Position numbers and translations under genes: made by a program
Origin: an uncultured Saprospiraceae bacterium
GTDB taxonomy: Bacteria > Bacteroidota > Bacteroidia > Chitinophagales > Saprospiraceae
Direction: 5' to 3'
DNA: 34,542 nt
NCBI GenBank assembly: GCA_937981555.1
Contig: CALJOK010000080.1
Coordinates: 1 to 34,542, forward strand
Shown here: one piece after another, positions 14,075 to 22,012 of the stretch
How the letters are laid out: each line of letters begins with the position of its first letter
Position numbering within the stretch: the first letter of the stretch is position 1
The notes under the pieces: generated by a model
What the model was told of the DNA's origin: nothing
Seen by the model: only the letters and a program-made list of their open reading frames with translations
Databases searched by the model: none

Positions 14075-15418
14075 ATGAAAAAATATATTTTTTTATTCAT
14101 AATGATCTCTTTCTTATTTCCCAATGAGACCATTTCTCAAACCTCCATTTTTCAACCCAAAAAAAATAGAAAGACCTTAGGTTATCTTACTTCCGCCAAA
14201 AAAGAATTAAAGAGTAAAAATTATTATAAAGCAATCGCTAATGCTAGTGCTGCTCTTAATTCAAAACCCAAAAAACGCCAAGTCAAAAAAATAAATAGCG
14301 TCATGGAAAAAGGGTATGCTTCCTTCTTGCAAAGCAATCAAGAGAAAATTGAAGCACTCCAAAAGACGTCCACCAAAATTGAAAAAGACGAACACATTAA
14401 TCAGCGAAAAAAAATCATAAATCATTACCTGGAATTCATTTATGTCCAAAATGAATTGGCAAAGGTTCCTGCTGATTTGATGGGAAAGATAGCCATTACG
14501 ATAGATCAAACTGATCATTCAGCGCATCTTACTACAGCTGAGGAAAGCTTAGCGGAAGGAAAAAAAGAAATGATGGAAATTCATTATGTCCTTGGAAAGG
14601 ATATGTTTGACAAGAGTACTACTCGAATAGAATTTAAACAGGCAGGTAGACAATTGGCAAAAATTTTCCGCTATGAATCCAAATATAAAGATGCAGCAGA
14701 TCTTTATCTAACCTCTAAAGAAAAAGGTAAGACTAAGATGAGTGTTCACTTTTTCCATAGACCTTCCCAAAAGGTGGTTACCAAAATGAAAGGGGCAGAA
14801 CTGGAAAATAAAATCACCCAAAAACTATATAAAAAAACTAACTCAAATCCATTCTTTTCCCTATACCCAAATGATAGCGGCGGGATGATCATCTACGATA
14901 CTGCTGATGGTATGGTAGGTTATAATAAAGCTGCTAATAAAAGTAATACGCTACGAGATAAAAGAGAAGGCGTACACTATCAACTAACTGGGTTGATCCT
15001 TGAATGTGAAATTGTCCACAATCAAAAAGACCTTGATCCAACTACTTCAACTAAAACCATCAAAAAGGAAGACTCTAAGAAAGATGGAAAAGATGATCCT
15101 GGGATTAAAGTAAGTGCAAAAGTTCAAGTGCATTCTAAGACGTCTTATGCCAACATTTCTGTCTCCTATAAAATAATAGATACTGCAACTGGAGAGGTCT
15201 TAAAGACCAGACGAATTGCTGGATCTGATCCATGGTTTTATGAATATGGAACTTATACTGGAGATAAACGAGCCCTTTCAAGATCGGATAAATTGTTTGT
15301 CGATAAGAAACCTAAAAGTCCTCCAAGTGATCAAGAATTAATCAAAGATGCTAGTATTAAATTAGCCGAAAGTATTGCTAAGGAAGTACAAGAAATTATT
15401 AATTCAAAAGATTTATAA
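14075..15418 (+). CDS. Exported helical protein with CsgG/LpoB-like C-terminal region
   Basis: A 447-aa protein with a signal peptide (about 1-22, ending ETISQ). An N-terminal helical, TPR-like part (about 30-230; YLTSAKKELKSKNYYKAIAN) is followed by an alpha/beta region at about 300-447. There, KVQVHSKTSYANISVSYKII, then DTATGEVLKTRRIAGS and a final amphipathic helix resemble CsgG/LpoB-type modules, in which a strand pair ends in (V/I)(V/I)D..TGEVL before a C-terminal helix. A Lys/Asp-rich insert (about 325-345) looks disordered. The next gene, encoding a T9SS cargo, starts 5 bp after its stop, so the two are certainly co-transcribed. It could be a periplasmic or outer-membrane accessory factor for that cargo (inference). 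The CsgG resemblance is by eye and weak. Confidence 0.6.
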   Translation: MKKYIFLFIMISFLFPNETISQTSIFQPKKNRKTLGYLTSAKKELKSKNYYKAIANASAALNSKPKKRQVKKINSVMEKGYASFLQSNQEKIEALQKTSTKIEKDEHINQRKKIINHYLEFIYVQNELAKVPADLMGKIAITIDQTDHSAHLTTAEESLAEGKKEMMEIHYVLGKDMFDKSTTRIEFKQAGRQLAKIFRYESKYKDAADLYLTSKEKGKTKMSVHFFHRPSQKVVTKMKGAELENKITQKLYKKTNSNPFFSLYPNDSGGMIIYDTADGMVGYNKAANKSNTLRDKREGVHYQLTGLILECEIVHNQKDLDPTTSTKTIKKEDSKKDGKDDPGIKVSAKVQVHSKTSYANISVSYKIIDTATGEVLKTRRIAGSDPWFYEYGTYTGDKRALSRSDKLFVDKKPKSPPSDQELIKDASIKLAESIAKEVQEIINSKDL

Positions 15419-15422
15419 AAGA

Positions 15423-16964
15423 ATGAAAAAGCCATTCAAAAACACCATAGCAATACTCTTTGTATTGCTATGGTGTAACAATACATTCACCTATTCTCAA
15501 GAAACCATTTGTTATCCGCTGGCCAATAGTTTTGAATCAGCAGAATGGATTAATCCTTCCTTGGAAGTATTGACCAATTCATCAGGAGCAACTGGGAATT
15601 TCACTACCCTTGCTGCTGCAAATAATCTATGCGACTCTGGTAATGCTATGGATTTGTATTTTTTTGAAAAAAATGCAGGTTTGAAATTTGATAACTCAGA
15701 TGATTTTATGGATAGCGTTTATACGATTGAAATGGTCTTTAATTTTGATGAGATTACTATTCCTTTTTTAAGTATCAATGGCTGGGCGAAGGTGCTTGGA
15801 TTTGCAGAAGATGATAGTGGTTTCTATGTCAATAAAATTAATTATCCTTTACAGCCTACAACTTACCAATTTGAAATATGGAATAATTTCTCTTCCTTAG
15901 CTCCGTGTTTATTTCCTACTTTTAGTGAAGGAGATTTTTATAAATTAACCATCGTGAGGAATGAAATGGGAATAGTTAATTGTTACGTCAACTGTAACTT
16001 AGTTTGTAATTTTGATGACTCAGAAACTCGTCTATTCTTTCCAAAATCTTCAACAGGAAATCAAATACTATTTTTTAAAGATTACAATACTGCCGGAACT
16101 GGTGAAGCCTCTGCTGGTCATGTAAAGAATATCAAGCTATCAAATTTTGCAAAATCAGTTTCAGAAATTACAGCTGAATGTGATTGCTTTTGTGAAGAAC
16201 TCACCTCCTGTGAAATGGTTTTTAATTCATTGTCTTTTTCCTGCGAACCTGATGACATAGGTGTTTTGACAGACACGTTTTTTAGTCATTGTTCTTGTGA
16301 TTGCCATTCTATTTTTATTAATGAAATTCAATTATTCGGAAGTGATTCTACCTTCCTGGAAGATACAACTTGCGACACGTCCACAGCGGGAACTTTTTAT
16401 CAAAACTTACAGAATATCAATGGATGTGATAGTATTGTTATTTTACATGTTTTATCATTAGGGTCACCTCAATTATTGGATTCCAATATCATGGCAGATT
16501 CAGGAAATGACGATGGGTTTATTTCTATTAATATTACAGGAGGAACTCCGCCTTATTCCTATTTATGGAATAATGGCGCGACTACTTTTTCTATAAATAA
16601 TTTGACAACGGGAACATATTCGGTAACTGTTGTAGATCAAAATGATTGTGAAGTCCAATTGGATTTTGAAGTAGATATGCTAAATGCAGTTGCGAAAATA
16701 CCTTCCTCCAGTTTTCAAATTTATCCTAACCCCATTAGTACGAATGAACCATTGCTGATAAAATGGATAGATACAAAAACAACCTATTTACAGGTTGAAT
16801 TATTCGATGTCTCAGGACATTTAATTTATAAAAACACCAGGCAATTTGATTCAGGAACGTCTAATTATTTTTTGGATCATAACTTGAAAGAGGGAATTTA
16901 TTTTTTAAAAATAAAAGATAACGAGGGGAGAAGTGCTGTTAGAAAAATTGTGGTTCTTGAATAA
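15423..16964 (+). CDS. T9SS-secreted multidomain protein (LamG-like, SprB-like repeat, type A sorting domain)
   Basis: A 513-aa protein. It has a signal peptide (1-26, ending FTYSQ), a jelly-roll region at about 30-245 resembling LamG/concanavalin-like lectins (YFFEKNAGLKFDNSDDF, GFYVNKINYPL), and a Cys-rich segment at about 255-300. A (N)GCDSIVILHV element typical of Bacteroidota surface proteins follows, then an SprB-like repeat (about 365-425: GTPPYSYLWNNGATTFSINN). A type A T9SS sorting domain occupies the last 80 residues (FQIYPNPI, then VELFDVSGHLIY, and a final LKEGIYFLKIKDNEG strand). The protein should be secreted across the outer membrane and left on the surface or released. I start at ATG 15423, 5 bp after the previous stop; an upstream in-frame start would overlap that gene and bury the signal peptide. 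A perfect hairpin lies in its signal-peptide codons. Confidence 0.88.
   Translation: MKKPFKNTIAILFVLLWCNNTFTYSQETICYPLANSFESAEWINPSLEVLTNSSGATGNFTTLAAANNLCDSGNAMDLYFFEKNAGLKFDNSDDFMDSVYTIEMVFNFDEITIPFLSINGWAKVLGFAEDDSGFYVNKINYPLQPTTYQFEIWNNFSSLAPCLFPTFSEGDFYKLTIVRNEMGIVNCYVNCNLVCNFDDSETRLFFPKSSTGNQILFFKDYNTAGTGEASAGHVKNIKLSNFAKSVSEITAECDCFCEELTSCEMVFNSLSFSCEPDDIGVLTDTFFSHCSCDCHSIFINEIQLFGSDSTFLEDTTCDTSTAGTFYQNLQNINGCDSIVILHVLSLGSPQLLDSNIMADSGNDDGFISINITGGTPPYSYLWNNGATTFSINNLTTGTYSVTVVDQNDCEVQLDFEVDMLNAVAKIPSSSFQIYPNPISTNEPLLIKWIDTKTTYLQVELFDVSGHLIYKNTRQFDSGTSNYFLDHNLKEGIYFLKIKDNEGRSAVRKIVVLE
15442..15476 (+). promoter_or_regulatory. Perfect 15-bp hairpin inside the signal-peptide codons
   Basis: acaccatagcaatac (15442-15456) is exactly complementary to gtattgctatggtgt (15462-15476) around a 5-nt loop. 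It begins 19 bases after the A of the start codon and 23 bases after the stop of the previous gene. It would be stable enough to slow initiating ribosomes or protect an mRNA end. No T-tract follows, so it is not a standard terminator. Confidence 0.8.
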
Positions 16965-17153
16965 ACTACCCCTAATAAAAATGATTGTATCGATTGCTTT
17001 AAATTTGATCCAACTAAAAAAGGAAAAAAACAAAAGCAACAAATTGAAAGCGGTTTAGGTTAAATCCAATCCTGCGGAAATCATCCAATTGATTAGCTTC
17101 TTTTTTACAACTCATTTTGTGTAAATTAGAATTTCTAAAACGAATCAATCAAT

Positions 17154-17963
17154 ATGAATTATCAATCAGAAAAAATAACCAAATGGAATATCTCCCTAAT
17201 TTTTATGCTCTTACTTCTAGTCTCTAGCTGTACCTTAAAAGGAAATAAAAAAACCAAACCCAAGGAAGATCATAATCCAAAAACAATCACTCCAGTAGGC
17301 AAAAGATTAAAAACAACACAAAATAATTTAACCTATAATCGAGGTGGTTATTGTATAGAAGGTCTACCGAGCTTTATTGCTCAAAATATCATTTTTCCAG
17401 AAATCAAAGATTCCACTTCTCGCCAATATCTAGTTCCTTTACTTTATCGGATCAAAGAAGATGGAACGATCTACAATATTGCCATTGAAAAGAATTTTGT
17501 CAATTCTAATCCTACTTATCAATTAACCACAGATCCCGAATTTGAAATGGAAGCCATTCGACTTTTGGGGACATCAGGAAAATGGAAACCTTATTCTTAT
17601 AATGAGAGCTATGTCAATCGAGAGGGAAAATATTCAATGCGTTTCGACTACCATCCGGAATACTTTAAAGATTCAAAAAATAATTTCGCTCTTAATCCTG
17701 ATACGCGATCAACATTTAATGGGGACCAAAATATATACGACAAGATCATGAATCCAAGAAATGGTGCGGATGGTATCGTAACCTTTTTGGCAATCATCGA
17801 AACAGATGGGAGTATGTCAAATGAACATTGCCTCCAAACAGTCGGCAAAACGAATTGCGAAATTGGACTTTCTTATTTAAAAAAATTAACGCCCTGGAAA
17901 CCTGCCATTAAAAACGGGAAGAAGGTTAGATCTCAAATTAAAATAACGGTTCAAACTCAATAA
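17154..17963 (+). CDS. Lipoprotein with two TonB-C-terminal-like domains
   Basis: A 269-aa protein with a lipoprotein signal (lipobox VSSC, Cys26) after a hydrophobic core at about 13-23. Two regions look like the TonB C-terminal fold: about 72-150 (FIAQNIIFPEIKD, PLLYRIKEDGTIYNIAI, a GKWKP turn) and about 205-269 (GADGIVTFLAIIETDGSM, a LTPWKPAIKNGKKV end). The pattern (V)..F.V..DG......V..S.......A...... W.P....GK.V is that of the Bacteroidota TonB_C family. A real TonB is anchored in the inner membrane by an N-terminal helix, which is absent here. It is therefore more likely a periplasmic or outer-membrane lipoprotein using the fold for binding. It is preceded by a 189-bp gap and appears to be transcribed alone. 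Confidence 0.7.
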   Translation: MNYQSEKITKWNISLIFMLLLLVSSCTLKGNKKTKPKEDHNPKTITPVGKRLKTTQNNLTYNRGGYCIEGLPSFIAQNIIFPEIKDSTSRQYLVPLLYRIKEDGTIYNIAIEKNFVNSNPTYQLTTDPEFEMEAIRLLGTSGKWKPYSYNESYVNREGKYSMRFDYHPEYFKDSKNNFALNPDTRSTFNGDQNIYDKIMNPRNGADGIVTFLAIIETDGSMSNEHCLQTVGKTNCEIGLSYLKKLTPWKPAIKNGKKVRSQIKITVQTQ

Positions 17964-17998
17964 GGAAGGAAAAAATTACTGTCTGATTTTTGAACCCA

Positions 17999-18664
17999 CT
18001 AAAACAGCCCTTTCTTCACCTTCTCATAATAACTATCACTTACTGGGATTTTCAGTTTACCGATAAATAGATCCTTCCCTTTCAAAGCCGTCACCAATTT
18101 TTTATTGACGATATAAGATCGATGCACTCTGGTAAAAATAGTAGCATCCAATATTTTTTCTAATGCTTTTAAACTTTGGTGACTCATGATTTTATTTCCT
18201 GTCGTATGAAAAACCACATATTCATTATCACTTTCAATATAAAGAATATCGGAAAATTTCAACTTATGTAAATTATAACCTGACTTCACGGTAATTGTAT
18301 CTGCAACTATTGCTGTAGGTGCAGTCATTTTATTAACAGCTATCAAAAAGCGGTCGAAGGTGATGGGCTTTAATAGATAGTCCAAAGCGTTTAGTTCAAA
18401 TCCTTTTAAAGCATATTCGGAATAGGCGGTGGTAAAAATAATTTGAGTACTCGTCCCTAGCATTTTCGCAAAATCTGTCCCCTTTAAATCGGGCATCTGA
18501 ATATCCAAAAAAATAAGGTCAATAGTTTGGCCTTTCAATATTGACATGGCCTCTAAGGGGCCTTCAAAATCTGCGATCAATTCTAAAAAATCCAATTTGT
18601 CGACATAAGACCTTAATAGTCCCCTTGCTAATTCTTCATCATCTATGATTATACATTTAAACAT
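17999..18664 (-). CDS. LytTR-family response regulator
   Basis: A 221-aa protein. The receiver domain (1-115) has Asp8/Asp9 (IIIDDEE), phospho-acceptor Asp54 (IDLIFLDIQMPDLKG), Thr79 and Lys99 (DYLLKPI), so it is complete. The LytTR DNA-binding domain (about 125-221) shows FSDILYIESDNEYVVFHT, LKALEKILD, FTRVHRSYIVN and a final LKIPVSDSYYEKVKKG. It is encoded downstream of, and overlaps by 8 bp, the sensor kinase gene, so the two form one two-component system. LytTR proteins bind pairs of 9-bp direct repeats about two turns apart. The kinase/YHYH intergenic region has two acgttt motifs 20 bp apart (19843 and 19863) that are candidates. A decayed copy of this gene's end lies at 21763-21795. Confidence 0.93.
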   Translation of the reverse strand: MFKCIIIDDEELARGLLRSYVDKLDFLELIADFEGPLEAMSILKGQTIDLIFLDIQMPDLKGTDFAKMLGTSTQIIFTTAYSEYALKGFELNALDYLLKPITFDRFLIAVNKMTAPTAIVADTITVKSGYNLHKLKFSDILYIESDNEYVVFHTTGNKIMSHQSLKALEKILDATIFTRVHRSYIVNKKLVTALKGKDLFIGKLKIPVSDSYYEKVKKGLF

Positions 18665-19685
18665 CTACTGGTGGTTTTATGGTTAACGCTACTTTAAAAG
18701 TATCCGCTTTTTCTGTTATTAATAATTCATGATTCCCAGGGTATATGATCGTTAATCTTTTTCTAACATTTTCCATTCCAATTCCTCCTACTTCGTCTTT
18801 ATTAATCGCCATTTCGGGAATGCTATTTTCTATTTCAAAAACGATCATTCCTTTTGTCACCTTAAGTACTATGCTAATAAAAGCATTTTTTATTTTTTCA
18901 ATATAACTATGTTTTAAAGCATTTTCCACAAAAGGAATTAATACCATCGGAGCGATTTTTTCGGAAGTGTCTAAAATTTGAATATCCATTTTGATAGGAT
19001 ATTGTCGACTACTTTTTAAAGAAAATAACTGAATATAATCTTCAATATATTTCACTTCTTTTTGAGGCGAAACAAAAGGTCGCTCACATTCATACAATAC
19101 ATACCTCAACATATCCGAAAGATAACTAATGCTTTTTTGAGTTTTACTAGCATCTATTACTGCCAAGGCATAAATATTATTTAAGGTGTTAAATAAGAAA
19201 TGTGGATTGATTTGGGACTTCAATAATTTGAGCTCAGATTGTAAAGCCTCGCTTTTTATTAAAACGGTTTCTTGTTCTTTTTTTTGTAAAAACCAGATTG
19301 CTTCTATAAATAATCCTAACAAATAAGCAATCAAAAGAAGTAAACTTTGAGATAGATGCACCAATATGGATGGTCTAAAATCTGGTCTTTTATTTCCCAA
19401 CATTTCAGGCGGAGGCAGTTTCGCAAAACTAAAAACAAAGTTAATGATTAAAGAAAATACAACAATAGAACCTATCGAAATCAGAAAAAATAACAAGTAC
19501 TTCTTCTTAAATAAAAACTTCGGTGCAGCATAGTAAATTAGGAGGCCAAGGAGTATGACTTGGAAAATAAAAGTAGGTACGCTTTCTAATAAAAAATGAG
19601 CTTCCAAGTTTTGTGCAAAACCTAAAATCATCCATACAACCAACCATAATGCACTCTGAAAAAGAAGCCGTTTTGATTTTTTCAT
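18657..19685 (-). CDS. LytS/YehU-type sensor histidine kinase
   Basis: A 342-aa protein with four membrane helices (about 7-24, 36-54, 62-88, 108-132). The His_kinase domain follows with phospho-acceptor His162 in LKSQINPHFLFNTLNNIY, an N box with Asn255 (MVLIPFVENALKHSY) and a G box (GGIGMENVRKRL, 300-311). There is no separate periplasmic sensor domain, so the signal is probably sensed in or near the membrane. It overlaps the regulator gene by 8 bp. Its upstream region (19707-19857) is divergent from a YHYH lipoprotein gene and is duplicated at 21805-21950 in front of a second YHYH gene, which suggests that these genes are the regulon. Confidence 0.92.
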   Translation of the reverse strand: MKKSKRLLFQSALWLVVWMILGFAQNLEAHFLLESVPTFIFQVILLGLLIYYAAPKFLFKKKYLLFFLISIGSIVVFSLIINFVFSFAKLPPPEMLGNKRPDFRPSILVHLSQSLLLLIAYLLGLFIEAIWFLQKKEQETVLIKSEALQSELKLLKSQINPHFLFNTLNNIYALAVIDASKTQKSISYLSDMLRYVLYECERPFVSPQKEVKYIEDYIQLFSLKSSRQYPIKMDIQILDTSEKIAPMVLIPFVENALKHSYIEKIKNAFISIVLKVTKGMIVFEIENSIPEMAINKDEVGGIGMENVRKRLTIIYPGNHELLITEKADTFKVALTIKPPVDV

Positions 19686-19706
19686 AACTCAATTTAGAAC
19701 AATTAA

Positions 19707-19857
19707 AATAAAGCCCCTCCTAAATTCATGCCTTTTTAAGCTTTAAAAAAAAGATCCACAGAACATAAATAGGCATTCACAGAATAGCTCCTACTATTGA
19801 CTGAAAAGTCCAATACCACAACAAGCATAGGTGTCTACATCAACGTTTAGTTATATA
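19707..19857. repeat. Kinase upstream region, copy A of a duplicated segment
   Basis: This segment aligns by eye with 21805-21950 (copy B). Shared stretches include aataaag(c/g)cc at the left, aaattcat, ctttaaaaaaaa, (g)gcattcacag(a/g)atag, attgactgaaa, and taggtgt...atc..cgttta at the right. It carries the promoter of the kinase operon and possibly that of the YHYH gene. Conservation of the block in both copies points to a shared regulatory site. Confidence 0.7.
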
Positions 19858-19895
19858 GTTTTACGTTTTAAAATTGTTCTTATTTTTTCATAAAA

Positions 19896-20056
19896 AAGTT
19901 CTAAGTCAGAATTATGAATAAGTTATTTCGAGATTTATCTTTTTCTACTTCTAGGCAAAAAACGTAGGCGAACCCTACGGTTCGACGAGGCTTTTTAACG
20001 ACGAAGGATGAAAATATAAGCCGAAATAGCTATTCAATAATTTTGTCATAGAACTT
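19896..20056. repeat. 161-bp long-hairpin element, copy 1
   Basis: The 35-bp ends are imperfect inverted repeats (19896-19930 with 20022-20056; 27 of 35 match ungapped, more with two 1-base gaps). Inside are two boxes shared with the element at 32493-32655: aggcaaaaaacg (19953-19964) and tttttaacga (19992-20001), 39 bp apart here and 40 bp there. Between them lie two mutually exclusive hairpins, cgtagg/cctacg and cgaacc/ggttcg. The element ends 24 bp before the ATG of the YHYH gene. A possible -7 box TAATTTTG (20038-20045) lies in its right arm. Confidence 0.75.
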
Positions 20057-20080
20057 AAGTCTTAAAATCTATACTCAAAA

Positions 20081-20968
20081 ATGAAATTTAAAAAAAATGT
20101 TCTGATTCCAACTACTATTTTATTTTCCCTATGTCTTCTCTTTTTTGTATCATGCAAAGATGATGATGATCTTCCTTGTACCGAAACGACTTGGTACGAA
20201 GATGCTGATGCTGACGGATTGGGTAACCCTGATGTTAGTCAATCTGCTTGTGACCAACCAACTGGCTATGTGGCAGACAATACAGATACCAATGATTCAG
20301 GTACAGTAACTCAACTTCATGCAGCCTTTGCTGAATTTGATGCTGATCGAGTTACTGTGATTTTGGATGGAAGTAATTATGTTGTTACAGCTACCGGACG
20401 ACCAAATCATGAAACGGAATATTACCCAGTAGATAATCCCTTACATATTGAAGAAGACATCGACCATACGGGGGCGGCTTTAGGTGATCCATCATATATT
20501 GAAGACGGAGGAGACTATGAAATAACCTTCACCATAGATGCAAGTCCTGACCTTACAGGTGATGCAGTTGCGACAAGCTTAGGGGCACAAGGTGTTGCCG
20601 TAAGTGGAGCATATATTTACAATAATTATGAAGGCCCGACTGTACTTTCAACAATGACTGCTGAATCTTTGGATTGGACTGGAGCACATATTGGAAATAT
20701 GGGAGCGTATCATTATCACTTAGAGCCTCATGCATTTTCTAGCGATGATAGTAATTTAATAGGGATTCTTGCAGATGGTATATTTATCTATGGAAGAAAA
20801 TGTAGTGCAACTGGAGATTATCCAACTGATTTAGATAGTTCAGGAGGACATACAGGTGTCACCCAACACAATGCTGCTGGAGAATATCACTATCATATGA
20901 TTAACGAAGAATTTTTTGCAGGAACTGAAAAATATTTAATTTTTGAGGGACCATTTATGGGATATTAA
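20081..20968 (+). CDS. YHYH-domain lipoprotein
   Basis: A 295-aa protein. It has a lipoprotein signal (FFVSC, Cys25) followed by an Asp-rich stretch (KDDDD) and a thrombospondin type 3-like calcium-binding segment (TWYEDADADGLGNPD, about 37-51). The YHYH domain carries its two signature sites, GAYHYHLEPH (about 207-217) and GEYHYHM (about 267-273), with LADGIFIYGR between them. YHYH proteins are secreted proteins of unknown function; the paired Tyr-His repeats suggest metal binding. It is the nearest target for the divergent LytTR/kinase pair and has the long-hairpin element directly in front of its start codon. A terminator follows at 20991-21041. Confidence 0.85.
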   Translation: MKFKKNVLIPTTILFSLCLLFFVSCKDDDDLPCTETTWYEDADADGLGNPDVSQSACDQPTGYVADNTDTNDSGTVTQLHAAFAEFDADRVTVILDGSNYVVTATGRPNHETEYYPVDNPLHIEEDIDHTGAALGDPSYIEDGGDYEITFTIDASPDLTGDAVATSLGAQGVAVSGAYIYNNYEGPTVLSTMTAESLDWTGAHIGNMGAYHYHLEPHAFSSDDSNLIGILADGIFIYGRKCSATGDYPTDLDSSGGHTGVTQHNAAGEYHYHMINEEFFAGTEKYLIFEGPFMGY

Positions 20969-20990
20969 TCCTTAGCATAACAATATAATT

Positions 20991-21041
20991 GTGAGATTGG
21001 AAATAATAGAATGATTAAACAACTGTTACTTTCAATCTCAC
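20991..21041 (+). terminator. Probable terminator after the first YHYH gene
   Basis: gtgagattg (20991-20999) and caatctcac (21033-21041) form a 9-bp perfect stem with a 33-nt loop, followed by ctatttt. It lies 23 bp after the YHYH stop. The large loop makes it weaker than a standard terminator. Confidence 0.5.
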
Positions 21042-21083
21042 CTATTTTAACAAAATCCAATGGTTAGCAAAAGAGTGTTACTA

Positions 21084-21710
21084 ATGAAAATATACTTTAT
21101 TTTAATTATTAGTTTGTTGTACGGTTGTCAAAATCAAACAGAACATTTAAACAAAGAGTTCCCCCACAAAGTAAACATTATCGAATCTACACAAACAGTT
21201 ATTACTGATACGTTATATGTAAATACTGATAGTATTACCATACAAACTATTGGTGGCAAGGGATTATATAAAGGTGAATTATTTACTGGCTACGCTGCTA
21301 AATTTTTCGAAAATAATCAGCCTGCTGAAAAAGTATTTTATTTAAATGGTAAAAAAGAAGGAATTGCCAAGTATTGGTTTGAAAATGGTACCATAAGAAA
21401 AACGAAAAACTTTGCTCATAACAGATTAAATGGTCGTACGATTATATATTTTGAGAATGGGCAAAAGGCATCATTAAGAAATTATTTAAATAATAAACTT
21501 GACGGTATTCAAGAGGAATGGTATGAGAACGGAAAGATCTTTAAACGTCAAAATTGTATCGCAGGTAAAGAGGAAGGCTTACAACAAGCTTGGACTCGCA
21601 ATGGTAAAATATTTGCAAATTATGAAGCTAGGAATGGACGTATCTTTGGTCTAAAGCGAACGAATTTATGTGTTAATGTAAAAGACGAGATTATCTCATT
21701 GGATGAGTAA
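21084..21710 (+). CDS. MORN-repeat lipoprotein (YwqK-like)
   Basis: A 208-aa protein. It has a lipoprotein signal (LYGC, Cys15 counting from ATG 21084) and a short polar stretch, then at least four MORN_2-type repeats of about 23 residues (for example YLNGKKEGIAKYWFENGTIR, YLNNKLDGIQEEWYENGKIF). The final GRIFGLKRTNLCVNV segment with a single Cys is the form I associate with MORN proteins found near YHYH proteins in Bacteroidota. I start at 21084; ATG 21060 would add eight residues before the signal peptide. Databases label such proteins antitoxin of a YwqK family, but nothing here shows a toxin; a surface or periplasmic binding role is more likely. It lies in the YHYH run and should act with those proteins. 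Confidence 0.78.
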   Translation: MKIYFILIISLLYGCQNQTEHLNKEFPHKVNIIESTQTVITDTLYVNTDSITIQTIGGKGLYKGELFTGYAAKFFENNQPAEKVFYLNGKKEGIAKYWFENGTIRKTKNFAHNRLNGRTIIYFENGQKASLRNYLNNKLDGIQEEWYENGKIFKRQNCIAGKEEGLQQAWTRNGKIFANYEARNGRIFGLKRTNLCVNVKDEIISLDE

Positions 21711-21762
21711 TTTTTTCCCAACAAATGAATTCTATAACCTAGCATTACTTCCGAACTATTCC

Positions 21763-21950
21763 TTCTTCTCCTTATCATAAGAACTATCACTCACTCAAAT
21801 CTCCAATAAAGGCCTCTCCAAATTCATCCCTTTTTACCCTTTAAAAAAAAATCACAGACCTCAATTAAGCATTCACAGGATAGTTACTACCATTGACTGA
21901 AAGGCCTGATTTTGACATAACACTAGGTGTATCATTCATCGTTTATAGAG
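21763..21950 (-). pseudogene. Relict of a second LytTR/kinase operon (internal deletion)
   Basis: On the minus strand, 21763-21795 matches 18012-18044, the end of the LytTR gene (29 of 33 bases). Translated it gives V-S-D-S-S-Y-D-K-E-K-K against VSDSYYEKVKK, with an in-frame stop just before. The next part, 21805-21950, matches the kinase upstream region 19707-19857. The equivalent of 18045-19706, nearly all of the regulator and the whole kinase, is missing. The order and orientation are those of the intact locus. This shows a duplicated regulator-kinase-promoter segment that later lost its genes but kept its promoter block in front of the YHYH gene at 22013. Confidence 0.75.
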
Positions 21951-22012
21951 AAAAATAAGCGAACATATTGTTTACCTTTTTTTTCAAAAAAAAAATCAAA
22001 CCCATATCAAAA

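Noticed and set aside
21084-21710. MORN/YwqK protein as an antitoxin of a toxin-antitoxin pair
   Set aside because: It has a lipoprotein signal and no adjacent toxin-like gene, so the family label is not taken as evidence of function.
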